A DNA stretch of 64,000 nt from NCBI GenBank assembly GCA_964529285.1, contig CAZGWK010000002.1:99328-163327 (forward strand), written 5' to 3'. The notes under the pieces were generated by a model. It made no database searches and was not told where the DNA came from. It saw nothing but the letters and a program-made list of their open reading frames with translations. This document shows, one piece after another, positions 15,611-23,900 of this stretch. The translations under genes and the position numbers were made by a program. Position 1 is the first letter of the stretch. Every line of letters begins with the position of its first letter. The stretch comes from SURF-21 sp964529285 (GTDB lineage Bacteria; Actinomycetota; Geothermincolia; Geothermincolales; RBG-13-55-18).

Positions 15611-16795
15611 ATGCTGCCCGTGAAGATAAGCGAGGGAGTGCACTGGGTCGGGGCGTTAGACCCCCAGTTACGCGTTTTCGACATCATCATGAAAGCGGAC
15701 CACGGCACCACCTACAATGCCTACCTGATCACCGGTGGAGATAAGGTCGCGGTGGTGGAGGCGGTCAAGGCTCCCTTCTACGAGGAATACATCGAGGGCA
15801 TCCGTTCCCTGGTCGATCCCGGGGAGATCGCGTACATTATCGTAAACCATACCGAACCAGACCACTCGGGTTCGCTGACGCGCTTGCTGGAAGATGCTCC
15901 CAATGCCAGGGTGGTCTGCGACCGCCAGTGCAAGAACTTCGTGAAGAACATCCTCAATCGCGACGTGGACCCCTTGCTGGTGCAGGACGGCGACACTCTC
16001 GACCTCGGCGGGGGAGTGGAATTGAGCTTCGTACACGCTCCCTTCCTGCACTGGCCGGACACCATGTTCACCTACTTGAAGAGCGAGGGTATCCTCTTCC
16101 CCTGCGATTTCCTGGGCGCCCATTACTGCGACGACCGCCTCTTCGACGATCATATGGACGATTACCATTACGCCTTCGAGTATTACTACCAGGTTATCTT
16201 CCGCCCCTTCAAGAAGTACGTTCTGGAGGCCATAGACAAGATAAAAGGCCTGGATATCAAGATCGTCTGTCCCAGCCACGGTCCCGTGCTGCGCGCTGAT
16301 CCATGGGCATGCGTGGAGAAATACCGCGAGTGGAGTTCTGTGCCGGTCCCGAGCGACCAGAAGAAGCTGCTGGTATTCTACGCCAGTGCATACGGCAACA
16401 CCGCCGCGCTCGCCGAGAAGATAGCGGAGGGAGCCCGTTCCGAGGGAGCAAAGGCCACGGTTATGGACGCGGCCGCCACCGAGCTGGGGGTGATGATCGA
16501 CCGCATCGAGGCGGCGGACGGTATCGCTGTGGGTTCCGCTACCATAAATTCCGATGCCGTGGAACCGGTGTGGTACCTCCTCTCGCACCTGGCTACCCTT
16601 AACCTCAAGGGCAAGGTGGGAGCCTCATTCGGCTCCTACGGGTGGAGCGGAGAGGCTCCCAAGCTCATAGCGGAGAGGCTCAGGGGGCTCAAGTTCAAGG
16701 TCGAGGAGGACCCCTTCCGGGTCAACCTGGTCCCCACCGAGCAGGATCTTGCTGCTGCGGAGGAATACGGCAAGACTATTGCAAGATCACTCTGA
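15611..16795 (+). CDS. fprA: Flavodiiron protein (class A), oxygen/NO reductase
   Basis: This 394-residue protein has an N-terminal metallo-beta-lactamase-like diiron domain and a C-terminal flavodoxin domain (from about residue 255; VFYASAYGNTAALAEKI). Iron ligands are visible at H80-x-E82-x-D84-H85 (HTEPDHSG), then FLHWPDTM, PCDFLGAHYCDD and CPSHGPV. It reduces O2 to water, or NO to N2O, with electrons from rubredoxin, which is encoded just upstream. ATG 15611 follows AGGAGATAAA. This is a typical oxygen-defence module of anaerobes. Confidence 0.95.
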   Translation: MLPVKISEGVHWVGALDPQLRVFDIIMKADHGTTYNAYLITGGDKVAVVEAVKAPFYEEYIEGIRSLVDPGEIAYIIVNHTEPDHSGSLTRLLEDAPNARVVCDRQCKNFVKNILNRDVDPLLVQDGDTLDLGGGVELSFVHAPFLHWPDTMFTYLKSEGILFPCDFLGAHYCDDRLFDDHMDDYHYAFEYYYQVIFRPFKKYVLEAIDKIKGLDIKIVCPSHGPVLRADPWACVEKYREWSSVPVPSDQKKLLVFYASAYGNTAALAEKIAEGARSEGAKATVMDAAATELGVMIDRIEAADGIAVGSATINSDAVEPVWYLLSHLATLNLKGKVGASFGSYGWSGEAPKLIAERLRGLKFKVEEDPFRVNLVPTEQDLAAAEEYGKTIARSL

Positions 16796-16841
16796 CCTCC
16801 GACAGAGGCAGGGGGATGTGAGCCAGGGCGGCTAGCCCTGT

Positions 16842-16922
16842 GGGGTCAGGCGTTGCGTTTCGCCTTGCTCGCATCACATCCTTGTGCTGAGTTTCCGGGG
16901 CGAAATGCCAAGACCTGACCCC
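16842..16922. repeat. GGGGTCAG-ended inverted repeat (type C)
   Basis: This begins GGGGTCAGGCGTTGCGTTTCG and ends with AAATGCCAAGACCTGACCCC. The copy at 55914-55990 shares both the GCGTTTCGCC inner part and the same end, showing a true dispersed family. It lies between convergent genes. Confidence 0.75.
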
Positions 16923-17053
16923 ATTCACTATTACCTAAGACCAACACATCGATCCGTTCTCCGTGCCGCTCAGGGTCACGCAACTGAACGCAACACCTGG
17001 CCACACCCCACGGGGAAAAGAACGAAAGTTGGGTGGTAAGTAATGGTGAATGG

Positions 17054-17398
17054 CTATCTTCCGTGTACCGAGCAGGTGACGGTATTTCCCGCAAGCGTGT
17101 ACGTTCCTCCGGAGGGACAGGCGGGTATGCTCTGCAGGCATCCCGGAACGAGCTGCTTTATGGTAGTTGGATAACTCCCTTCCGTGAAATAGTACTGCTC
17201 TACCGCGACCTCGATCGTCTTGCGGTTGGCCGCGCAGGATGCCGCTTCGGCCTGGGCCGTCGGCCCCTTTTGCGGAGCCGAGCTGCTGTTTGGATCATTC
17301 GCATCGCTGCCGGGGGAATCAGCATCGCCGCTTCCACAGCCCGCGAATGTCAGGACGGTCAGCGCAACCAGAAGGAAAAGGATTATCAGGCGCTTCAT
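17054..17398 (-). CDS. Small lipoprotein with a type II pseudopilin-like C-terminal domain
   Basis: This 114-residue protein has a lipobox (TFAGC, Cys21), then a low-complexity Asp/Ser/Gly/Pro linker (about 22-50) and a globular end. The end resembles the C-terminal part of ComGC/PulG-type pilins: NRKTIEVAVEQYYFTEGSYP, a two-cysteine loop and GGTYTLAGNTVTCSVHG. The usual pilin transmembrane helix and prepilin cleavage site are absent, so it is membrane-tethered by lipid instead. The function is unknown. It appears monocistronic. Confidence 0.6.
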   Translation of the reverse strand: MKRLIILFLLVALTVLTFAGCGSGDADSPGSDANDPNSSSAPQKGPTAQAEAASCAANRKTIEVAVEQYYFTEGSYPTTIKQLVPGCLQSIPACPSGGTYTLAGNTVTCSVHGR

Positions 17399-17575
17399 GC
17401 AGGCTCCTTTGTCCGATCCCGATACTCTTCGCTATATATATCGGTGAGGCGCCGTCCCTTACTGAACCCCTGGGGGTCGTGGATCCGGCCCGGGAGTCAT
17501 GGTTGGAATCGCCTAAGCGCAAAGGTGCCATCAGCGTTAATAACTCGCGCTTGTGAAGCTCGCATGCGGGGACGT

Positions 17576-17890
17576 TCAGAACTCGCCGGTGTCCATGTCC
17601 CGGATGGCACGTATAATCATCTTCTTGGCGATATGGTTCATTATGGTGGGAGGTTTCTCCAATATGGCGGCACGCCAGGCGTCCAGGGGCTGGTCCGCTT
17701 CCTTGAAGGCTTCGTAGAGAGTGTCCTGGAGCTGGTTCACGTTGGGCTCGATGTAGATCTCGTATATGTGTTTCTGGGAGCCGGAAAGCTCCTCCACCTC
17801 TTTGTCCAGCACCTCGCGGAACTCCTGCTTGATCCTTTTACCGCGGTTCCGGACGTAATAGTCGTTCAGCTCTTCGAGAAAATCCACCAT
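17576..17890 (-). CDS. Helical hypothetical protein, 104 residues
   Basis: I do not recognise this protein. It is soluble, strongly charged and predicted mostly alpha-helical (FLEELNDYYVRNRGKRIKQE, then VLDKEVEELSGSQKHIYEIY). It has no signal peptide, metal motif or membrane segment. ATG 17890 follows a purine-rich AGGAAAAGGAAG. A 135-bp spacer separates it from the divergent winged-helix ferredoxin gene, so the two could share a control region. Confidence 0.55.
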   Translation of the reverse strand: MVDFLEELNDYYVRNRGKRIKQEFREVLDKEVEELSGSQKHIYEIYIEPNVNQLQDTLYEAFKEADQPLDAWRAAILEKPPTIMNHIAKKMIIRAIRDMDTGEF

Positions 17891-18044
17891 ATAATCGGTC
17901 TTCCTTTTCCTGCCACCCCCGCCTTTCGTTATATCATATAGACTTCCATGCCAAAATCAAACGGAACGGCTTCGCCATATGATATCATTCAGCCAGTAAT
18001 TGGAATCGGATATTGCGCACGCTTGCTTTAGCAGGGAGGTCGCG

Positions 18045-19112
18045 ATGGATGACGTATACGTGGGGCTGATGAAGCGCCTGGACGATTTTCCGGCGGGAGC
18101 TCCGGAATCGCATAATCTCCTGAATATACTCAAGATCATCTTCGACGAGAAGGAGGCGGAGCTGGCCGTCGACCTTCCAGCGGGTCTCGAGGAGCTCGGC
18201 TCCATAGCGGAGAGAACGGGACGTGATCAGGAAGAGCTCTACGGGCTTTTGGAGGGGATGGCTGACAAGGGCCTGGTGTTGTCCAGGGAGAAGCAGGGAA
18301 AGAGATACTATAACCTCCTGCCCCTCGTACCCGGCATATTCGAGATGCAGTTCATGAAGGGTGAGACCACGCCGGAGAAGCGGAAGATCGCCGAGCTCTT
18401 CGACGCGTATTACTACGAAGGATGGGGTGAGACCAGCTGGACGGCCAACACCGCACTTGCGAGGGTGATGATGGTGGAAGAGGAGATCCCTCGCGGCGAG
18501 GAGGTCCTGCCCTACGAAAAGGTGAGCGAATTCATCAAGGATTCTACTTACATGGCCCTGACCACTTGCTTCTGTCGCCACGAGGCCGAGCTCCTGGGGA
18601 AGTCGTGCGGAGCGCCCAAGGACGTATGCATGTGTTTCGGCCCTTTTGCCGAGTTCCTGGTGGAGAGAGGTTTCGCCAGGCAGGCATCGAAGGAGGAGGT
18701 GCTCGATGCGCTGGACCGCTCGGAGAAAGCCGGCCTGGTGCATATCACCGACAACATCCAGGAGAAGATCAATTTTATCTGCAACTGCTGCGGATGCTGC
18801 TGCGGCTTCCTGGGCACTATGACCAGGCTGGATATACCCGGAGCGGTAGCGACGTCGCGTTACAAGTCCGTGGTGGACGAGGAGCTCTGCAACGGCTGCG
18901 AGACCTGCGTGGACGTCTGCCAGATGAAGGCCATCACCGTAGTGGACGACCTGGCCGTCGTCGACGAGGTGAAATGCATAGGCTGCGGCCTATGCGTCTC
19001 CCACTGCCCCTCCGAGGCGATGTCCGTCATGACGCGCGAGGACTGGCAGGAGCCGGCGGCGAACATCGTCGAGCTGGGCGTTGCCTACCTCAAGGACCGC
19101 GGCAAGCTCTAG
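18045..19112 (+). CDS. Winged-helix domain fused to a cysteine-rich 4Fe-4S ferredoxin
   Basis: In this 355-residue protein, residues about 40-105 look like a winged helix (ELGSIAERTGRDQEELYGLL, then GLVLSREKQGKRYYNLLP). The rest is rich in cysteine: CFCRHEAELLGKSC and VCMCFG in the middle, the unusual CNCCGCCCG, then two classical [4Fe-4S] motifs (CNGCETCVDVCQ and CIGCGLCVSHCP). Such proteins occur in anaerobes near oxidoreductase genes; their role is not settled. The helix could bind DNA or protein and the clusters could sense redox state, which is inference. ATG 18045 is 6 bases after GGGAGG. It is monocistronic and ends at a repeat. Confidence 0.8.
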   Translation: MDDVYVGLMKRLDDFPAGAPESHNLLNILKIIFDEKEAELAVDLPAGLEELGSIAERTGRDQEELYGLLEGMADKGLVLSREKQGKRYYNLLPLVPGIFEMQFMKGETTPEKRKIAELFDAYYYEGWGETSWTANTALARVMMVEEEIPRGEEVLPYEKVSEFIKDSTYMALTTCFCRHEAELLGKSCGAPKDVCMCFGPFAEFLVERGFARQASKEEVLDALDRSEKAGLVHITDNIQEKINFICNCCGCCCGFLGTMTRLDIPGAVATSRYKSVVDEELCNGCETCVDVCQMKAITVVDDLAVVDEVKCIGCGLCVSHCPSEAMSVMTREDWQEPAANIVELGVAYLKDRGKL

Positions 19113-19229
19113 GGGTCAGCCCTCCATATTCCACACGATTACGGATGTATGACAGCAGATGATATCTCTGCGAACCGTGTGGAATATGGAGGGCTGACCC
19201 CAGGTGTTGATAATGGAGGGCTGACCCCA
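19111..19229. repeat. GGGGTCAG-ended inverted repeat pair (type B) plus a second half-unit
   Basis: GGGGTCAGCCCTCCATATTC (from 19112) is matched by its inverted copy ending at about 19201. A further inverted unit, GTTGATAATGGAGGGCTGACC, follows at about 19205-19227. That last unit is the reverse complement of the element at 20731-20754, so the two face each other across 1.5 kb holding GIY-YIG, tRNA-Ala and the phosphoesterase. Confidence 0.7.
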
Positions 19230-19236
19230 GGCCGTA

Positions 19237-19518
19237 TCAATGGTTACATGTGAACGGTGGTTTCGAGGCGGCCGCAACCCCGTCTATCAGGGCCTGTTTC
19301 CTCGCGCGTTTCCACTGCTTTATCTCGTATTCCCGTCTGGCGGCCAGGCTCTTTTCCTCGCAGCTCTCACAATAAACGAGCTCGACGGGGCGTCTTCCCG
19401 AGGTGTACTTTGCCGCCTTGCCCTTGTTGTGTTCCTGCAGGCGCCTGGCGACATCACGAGCATAGCCGGTGTAATAGGTACCGTCGCAACAACGCAGTAT
19501 ATAGACGTAATAAGCCAA
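19237..19518 (-). CDS. GIY-YIG domain nuclease-like protein
   Basis: This 93-residue protein is of the small YhbQ/UPF0213-like class. It begins AYYVYILRCCDGTYYTGYA, a clear GIY-YIG motif pair (YVYIL and YYTGY), then has DVARRLQEHNKGKAAKYT. The reading frame extends upstream to 19614 but the family starts at LAYYVY. TTG 19518 has GAGGAG a few bases before it. The family has a nuclease fold, but cellular roles are mostly undefined. It sits between a repeat and tRNA-Ala. Confidence 0.85.
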   Translation of the reverse strand: MAYYVYILRCCDGTYYTGYARDVARRLQEHNKGKAAKYTSGRRPVELVYCESCEEKSLAARREYEIKQWKRARKQALIDGVAAASKPPFTCNH

Positions 19519-19621
19519 TTCGGCTCCTCGGAAAAAGCCTTTCGACGCACTCCGTTCGCTCAGGACGCCATGCGATTCTGCTCTAAATCTGTAAAGACTC
19601 GCACTGGCCTGCAATTAACGA

Positions 19622-19648
19622 GCCCGGGAAAGCCCTTCTTCCCCGGGC
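19622..19648 (-). terminator. Hairpin downstream of tRNA-Ala
   Basis: GCCCGGG at 19622-19628 pairs with CCCGGGC at 19642-19648, about 10 bases beyond the tRNA 3' end on the minus strand. There is no T-run, so termination efficiency is uncertain. Confidence 0.5.
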
Positions 19649-19656
19649 GGGTAGTC

Positions 19657-19731
19657 TGGTGGAGCCGATGGGATTTGAACCCACGACCTCTGCCGTGCGA
19701 AGGCAGCGCTCTCCCACTGAGCTACGGCCCC
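19657..19731 (-). tRNA. tRNA-Ala, anticodon CGC, CCA encoded
   Basis: Read on the minus strand, the acceptor arm GGGGCCG pairs with CGGCTCC (one G-T pair). The D-arm is TAGCTCAGTGGGAGAGC, the anticodon stem CTGCC/GGCAG encloses the loop TTCGCAC (anticodon CGC), and the T-arm contains GGTTCAAATCC. The discriminator base is A, followed by encoded CCA at 19657-19659. All arms fold. Confidence 0.96.
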
Positions 19732-19902
19732 ATATGTGCAGGGCTATTCTATCAGACTCACATGCGACCTTGCATGAACGCAACCGCGTGACGTGAGGCT
19801 ACGTCATATCATTGTAGGCCGGGCTCCCGGGATATATCCTGGGACCTGGAAGATCGTAGATATCAGAAGGCGGATAATGCCGATAGAAGGACGAGAGATT
19901 TT

Positions 19903-20727
19903 ATGAAGAGATACTCGTATGCAACCGCTGCAGCTTTCCTGGCCTTGCTTATCGCGGCGGCGCTCATGGCATCGTCATGCGGTGATGCGGACAACACTGC
20001 TCCAGGGGAAGTCAAGGAGAGCGGTGGGGGAGCGCAACCCACGGGCGATTTCTCCTTCCTGGTTTGCGGGGACCCCCACGGCCGCACCGACCTGCTTCAG
20101 GAGATCGTCGCCCGGGCCGGGGAGGACGAGTTCCTGGTGATCGTGGGAGATATTACCACCGGTAAGGGCGTGGAGCAGATGCGGGAGATGAAGGATTACC
20201 TGGACGGGACGGGCGTCGAATATTTCACCATCCCCGGGGACAACGACATGCAGGGTGGAGACGGCTCCGTTTACCGGCAGGTATTCGGGCCCGATTACTA
20301 TTCCGAGGATTCACACGGGGCCCACATGGTGTTCCTTAACGATGCCGTGCAGGGAGTGGGTTGTCCAGACGAGGAGCTGGCCTGGCTGCGGGAAGACCTG
20401 GCTTCGGTGGAGGAAGGCCGGCTCATCCTGGCCTTCGCACACGTGCCGCCGGGAGCGCCGGTGGATATGGGCCAAAACGGGTTCGTTGAGCAGGAGACGG
20501 AGAGCAACCGTGCCATGCTGGATATACTGGGAGAGGCGGGCACGCCGATCGTCTACTGCGGCCACCTGCACGCCTACATGCTCTACAGCTCCGGACCTCC
20601 CCGCGTAGTGGTGACCGGGGGCGCCGGAGGCAATCCCCATCTCTCCGAACAGTCGGGAGGATACCATCACTTCCTGCGCGTCACCGTCAGCGGCGGCGAG
20701 GTGAGCGAGGAGGTAATCCGCCTCTAA
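19903..20727 (+). CDS. Calcineurin-like metallophosphoesterase lipoprotein
   Basis: This 274-residue protein has a lipobox (MASSC, Cys26) after a hydrophobic leader, then a metallophosphoesterase domain. Motifs in order are VCGDPHGRTD (GDxHG), VIVGDITTG (GD), PGDNDMQGG (replacing GNHD), AFAHVPPG and YCGHLHAYM (GHxH). These are the dimetal-binding ligands, and GDND instead of GNHD changes one position. It acts outside the membrane. The substrate is unknown. It is monocistronic and bounded by repeats on both sides. Confidence 0.85.
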   Translation: MKRYSYATAAAFLALLIAAALMASSCGDADNTAPGEVKESGGGAQPTGDFSFLVCGDPHGRTDLLQEIVARAGEDEFLVIVGDITTGKGVEQMREMKDYLDGTGVEYFTIPGDNDMQGGDGSVYRQVFGPDYYSEDSHGAHMVFLNDAVQGVGCPDEELAWLREDLASVEEGRLILAFAHVPPGAPVDMGQNGFVEQETESNRAMLDILGEAGTPIVYCGHLHAYMLYSSGPPRVVVTGGAGGNPHLSEQSGGYHHFLRVTVSGGEVSEEVIRL

Positions 20728-20730
20728 GCC

Positions 20731-20754
20731 GGGGGTCAGCCCTCCATTATCAAC
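20731..20754. repeat. GGGGTCAG repeat half-unit (type B)
   Basis: This has GGGGTCAGCCCTCCATTATC followed by AAC. It is the exact reverse complement of the unit at about 19205-19228. No partner arm of its own is seen immediately downstream, although GGGGTCA recurs at 20759. Confidence 0.6.
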
Positions 20755-20878
20755 AAGAGGGGTCACGCCTCAACATTACAAGCCATTGATGTGAGCACCG
20801 AAACGCACGAAACATACTCCTGGACGTAATATGTATACCGGGAATCGTCATGGAGATATTATTTTCATACGCTCGGGG

Positions 20879-20884
20879 TATAAT
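20879..20884 (+). promoter_or_regulatory. Possible -10 box for the giant surface protein
   Basis: TATAAT occurs 72 bp before the start codon in an AT-rich stretch, but no well-spaced -35 is visible. Confidence 0.3.
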
Positions 20885-20955
20885 ATTTCCGTTATGTCTT
20901 CAAAAATGTCGCCAACAAACAAGCGTTTCCACCCGGGAAGCGAAAAGGGGGAGAT

Positions 20956-23900
20956 ATGTTGAGCTCTTTGTTCACTTCCAGTACCTGCAAGCTCAAGGCG
21001 GTCGTCGTTTTCGCGCTGACCGCCTTCATCTTGTTCATGACCTTGGGGATATTTGCGCCTCCCCGCGAGGCAGAGGCACAGCCGTCCCTGTCCGTGAGCA
21101 AGTCATTCAGCGGCAAGCCCCTGTTGGGCGGCACCGCCACCGTCTCCATAACCGTAACCAACACCGGGGACCAGCGCGGCTACAACCTCTCCCTCAGCGA
21201 CGTCTTTTCCTCTTCGCGCCCCGACCCGGAAGGGCAAGTGACCTTCGTCTCCGCCGGCGACTCCAACGGCAACCTCCCCCCGTCGTCTGTGAGCACCGAC
21301 CCCGCAACCGGAGACCTCACCGTCAGCTTCGACAACTTCCGCGACCTGGAGCCCACGGAGAGCACCACTATAGACATCGTCGTCTCCCTCTCCGGCGACG
21401 CCACCTGGGAGGTGGGCGACCTCCTGGTGGACGACGTCACCGCACAGGTGAACGACCTGCCGGACGGCTCCGGCACCTGGAGACAGGGAAGCGATTCCGC
21501 CTCCACGGAAGTGATACCCATAAAGATCGTGAACAAGAGCGCAAACCAGTCCACCGGCGTAGGGCAGGCTTCCGGGACGCTGGACTGGCCGTACACCTAC
21601 ACCATAGACGTGCAGAACAACTACCTGCTGCCAACGGATAACATAGTGATCACGGATACCATCCCGGACGGGGTGGAATACCTGGGCATAGCCTCCGGGC
21701 CTGCGCCCTCGAGCGTGGTGAGGGACAACGTCAGCGGCATAACCACCCTAACCTGGAACGTCGGCACCCTGGCGGCCTCGGCGGGCTGGACGGTGACCTA
21801 CAACGCGGGCATCCGCTACGATTATTTCGGGACCGCCAACGGCGGCACCAACCGGCCCCACGACGATTTCGACGGCGACCCTCCCCTGGGAACGCCCATC
21901 CCCGACAAGACGACGTTTCAGAACCGGGCCGACCTGGACTGCACTTTCCAGGGAGACCCCTTCTCGGACAGCGACACCGCCCAGGTCAGCGGGTGCTACG
22001 CCACCATAGAGAAGAGCGTGAACCCCACCCTGGTGGGCAACGGCACCGTGGTCACCTACACCATCAACTACTACACCTCCGAGTACTACAACATCGACGG
22101 CATCACCATCACCGACGTCCTGCCGGACGGCCAGACCTACAACGCCGACGCCGTGCCCGTGCCGGACCTGGTGCAGAACGATACCCCGGGGCCGGGCCAG
22201 ACCACCCTCATCTGGAACGCCCTTCCCGAACCCATGGCCAGCGGCACCGTGCGCACCATCACCTTCACCGCCACCGTGGACTTCACCTGGCAGGCTCCTC
22301 CCATAGCCGGTGAGGACATCGTGGCCGACGACTCCATGTCCAACGAAGTTACCATCGATTCCACCTGGCACGACGAGCCGGACCCCACGCGCATGTCCCA
22401 GACCACCTCGTGCGACTCCGCGGCAGGCGTCTCCACCGGCCTGCCCTCCATCAACAAGCAGGTGAGCCTGGACGGCTCCGCTTGGACTGACGCCGTGCAG
22501 GCCACGGTGGGCGACGAGCTGTGGTTCCGCGTGCGCTTCAACACCGCGGACGGGGCTACCCCCATCCGCTCGGACATCCGCTTCAAGGACATCCAGGTGA
22601 CCGACTGGCTGCCGCCGGGGACCAGCTACGTCGCCGGTTCCTACGCCCTCGCTTACTCCACCCCGGCAGCGACCTATTTCCTCGACCCGGGGTCGCAATA
22701 TGACGACCCGCCCACGCCGGTGGCCATCGGCGGCCTGAGCGGGCTGGACTGGTGGCTGGGCAACATCGAGCGCGGCGGCTGGTGGCAGGTGGTCTTCCGC
22801 GTGCAGGTGGACGACGCGGCGGGCGTGGCCGCGGGGGTCGTGGTCAACGACCTCGGCAAGCTGGCGGGCGAGAACACCTTCGGCCAGCGCTACTCCGACC
22901 GCGACGGGGCCGAGGTGGGCTACGAGGAGCCGGAGCTGGTGCTCACCAAGACCGCCACTTCCGTGCCCTTGCCGCTGCTGCCCGGCAGCACCGTGCAGTA
23001 CCAGATCGTCATCGACAACGTCGGGGGGGCGGCGGCGGAGGACATCCTGGTCATCGACACCCTGCCGGTGGGCATGCGCCTCTTCGATCCCACCTCGGGA
23101 CCCACGGCGGTATCCGTCAACGGGACGCCCTTGAGCGAGAACGTGGACTTCGAGGAGGGGTACGACGGGGGCACCGGTATCGCCACCTGGGACTTCCAGA
23201 CGGCCGCAGTGAGCACCGCCCTGCCCGCCGGGGGGCAGCTGGTGATCACCTATACCTCCCAGGTGGATACAGGGGTGGGGGCGGGAGCCGTCCTCACCGA
23301 CCTGGCCACCGTGGGCTGGAACACCCAGGCGGACGGCAGCGGCCGCGTGTACCCGGGGACCTCTGACCCCGCCGACCCCAACACCGACGACGAGACCGTC
23401 AACCTGGCTCCGCTCACCATAGCCAAGAGCTTTTCTCCGGCGGGACCCTTTACCATCGGGGACACGGTCACCTTCCAGCTCGACGTCAGCGTGCCCCAGG
23501 GCATGTACGCCTACTGGCCGGAGATAGTCGACACGGTGAGCGTCGACGGAGTGCAGTACGTGCCGGGCTCCGCCGCCCTCTCCCTGGTCTCGGGCACGCC
23601 GGTTACCGGCGCTTCCTTCGACCCCGCGACAAATCCCGATCCCATCATCGACACCGGTCCCTCGCCGGGCACCACCTTCAACTGGTACCTGAATAATTTT
23701 ATAGACAACAGCGGGCAGCCAACCGACTACGTCTTCCGCCTCTCCTTCGACGTGGTCATCACGGGCATCGCCGACGGGGGAGGCTGGGAGTTCTGGCCCC
23801 CCACCGCCGGCGACCAGTTCGCCGACACCGCTGCGGTGAACTGGAACACGTCCGATACCGCCACCCGCGAGACCGACCGCTCCGCCGCATCCAACACCGT

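Noticed and set aside
15458..16795. Fusion of rubredoxin and flavodiiron protein in one frame
   Set aside because: The upstream part of the flavodiiron frame overlaps the rubredoxin gene in another frame. Each gene has its own ribosome site and start.
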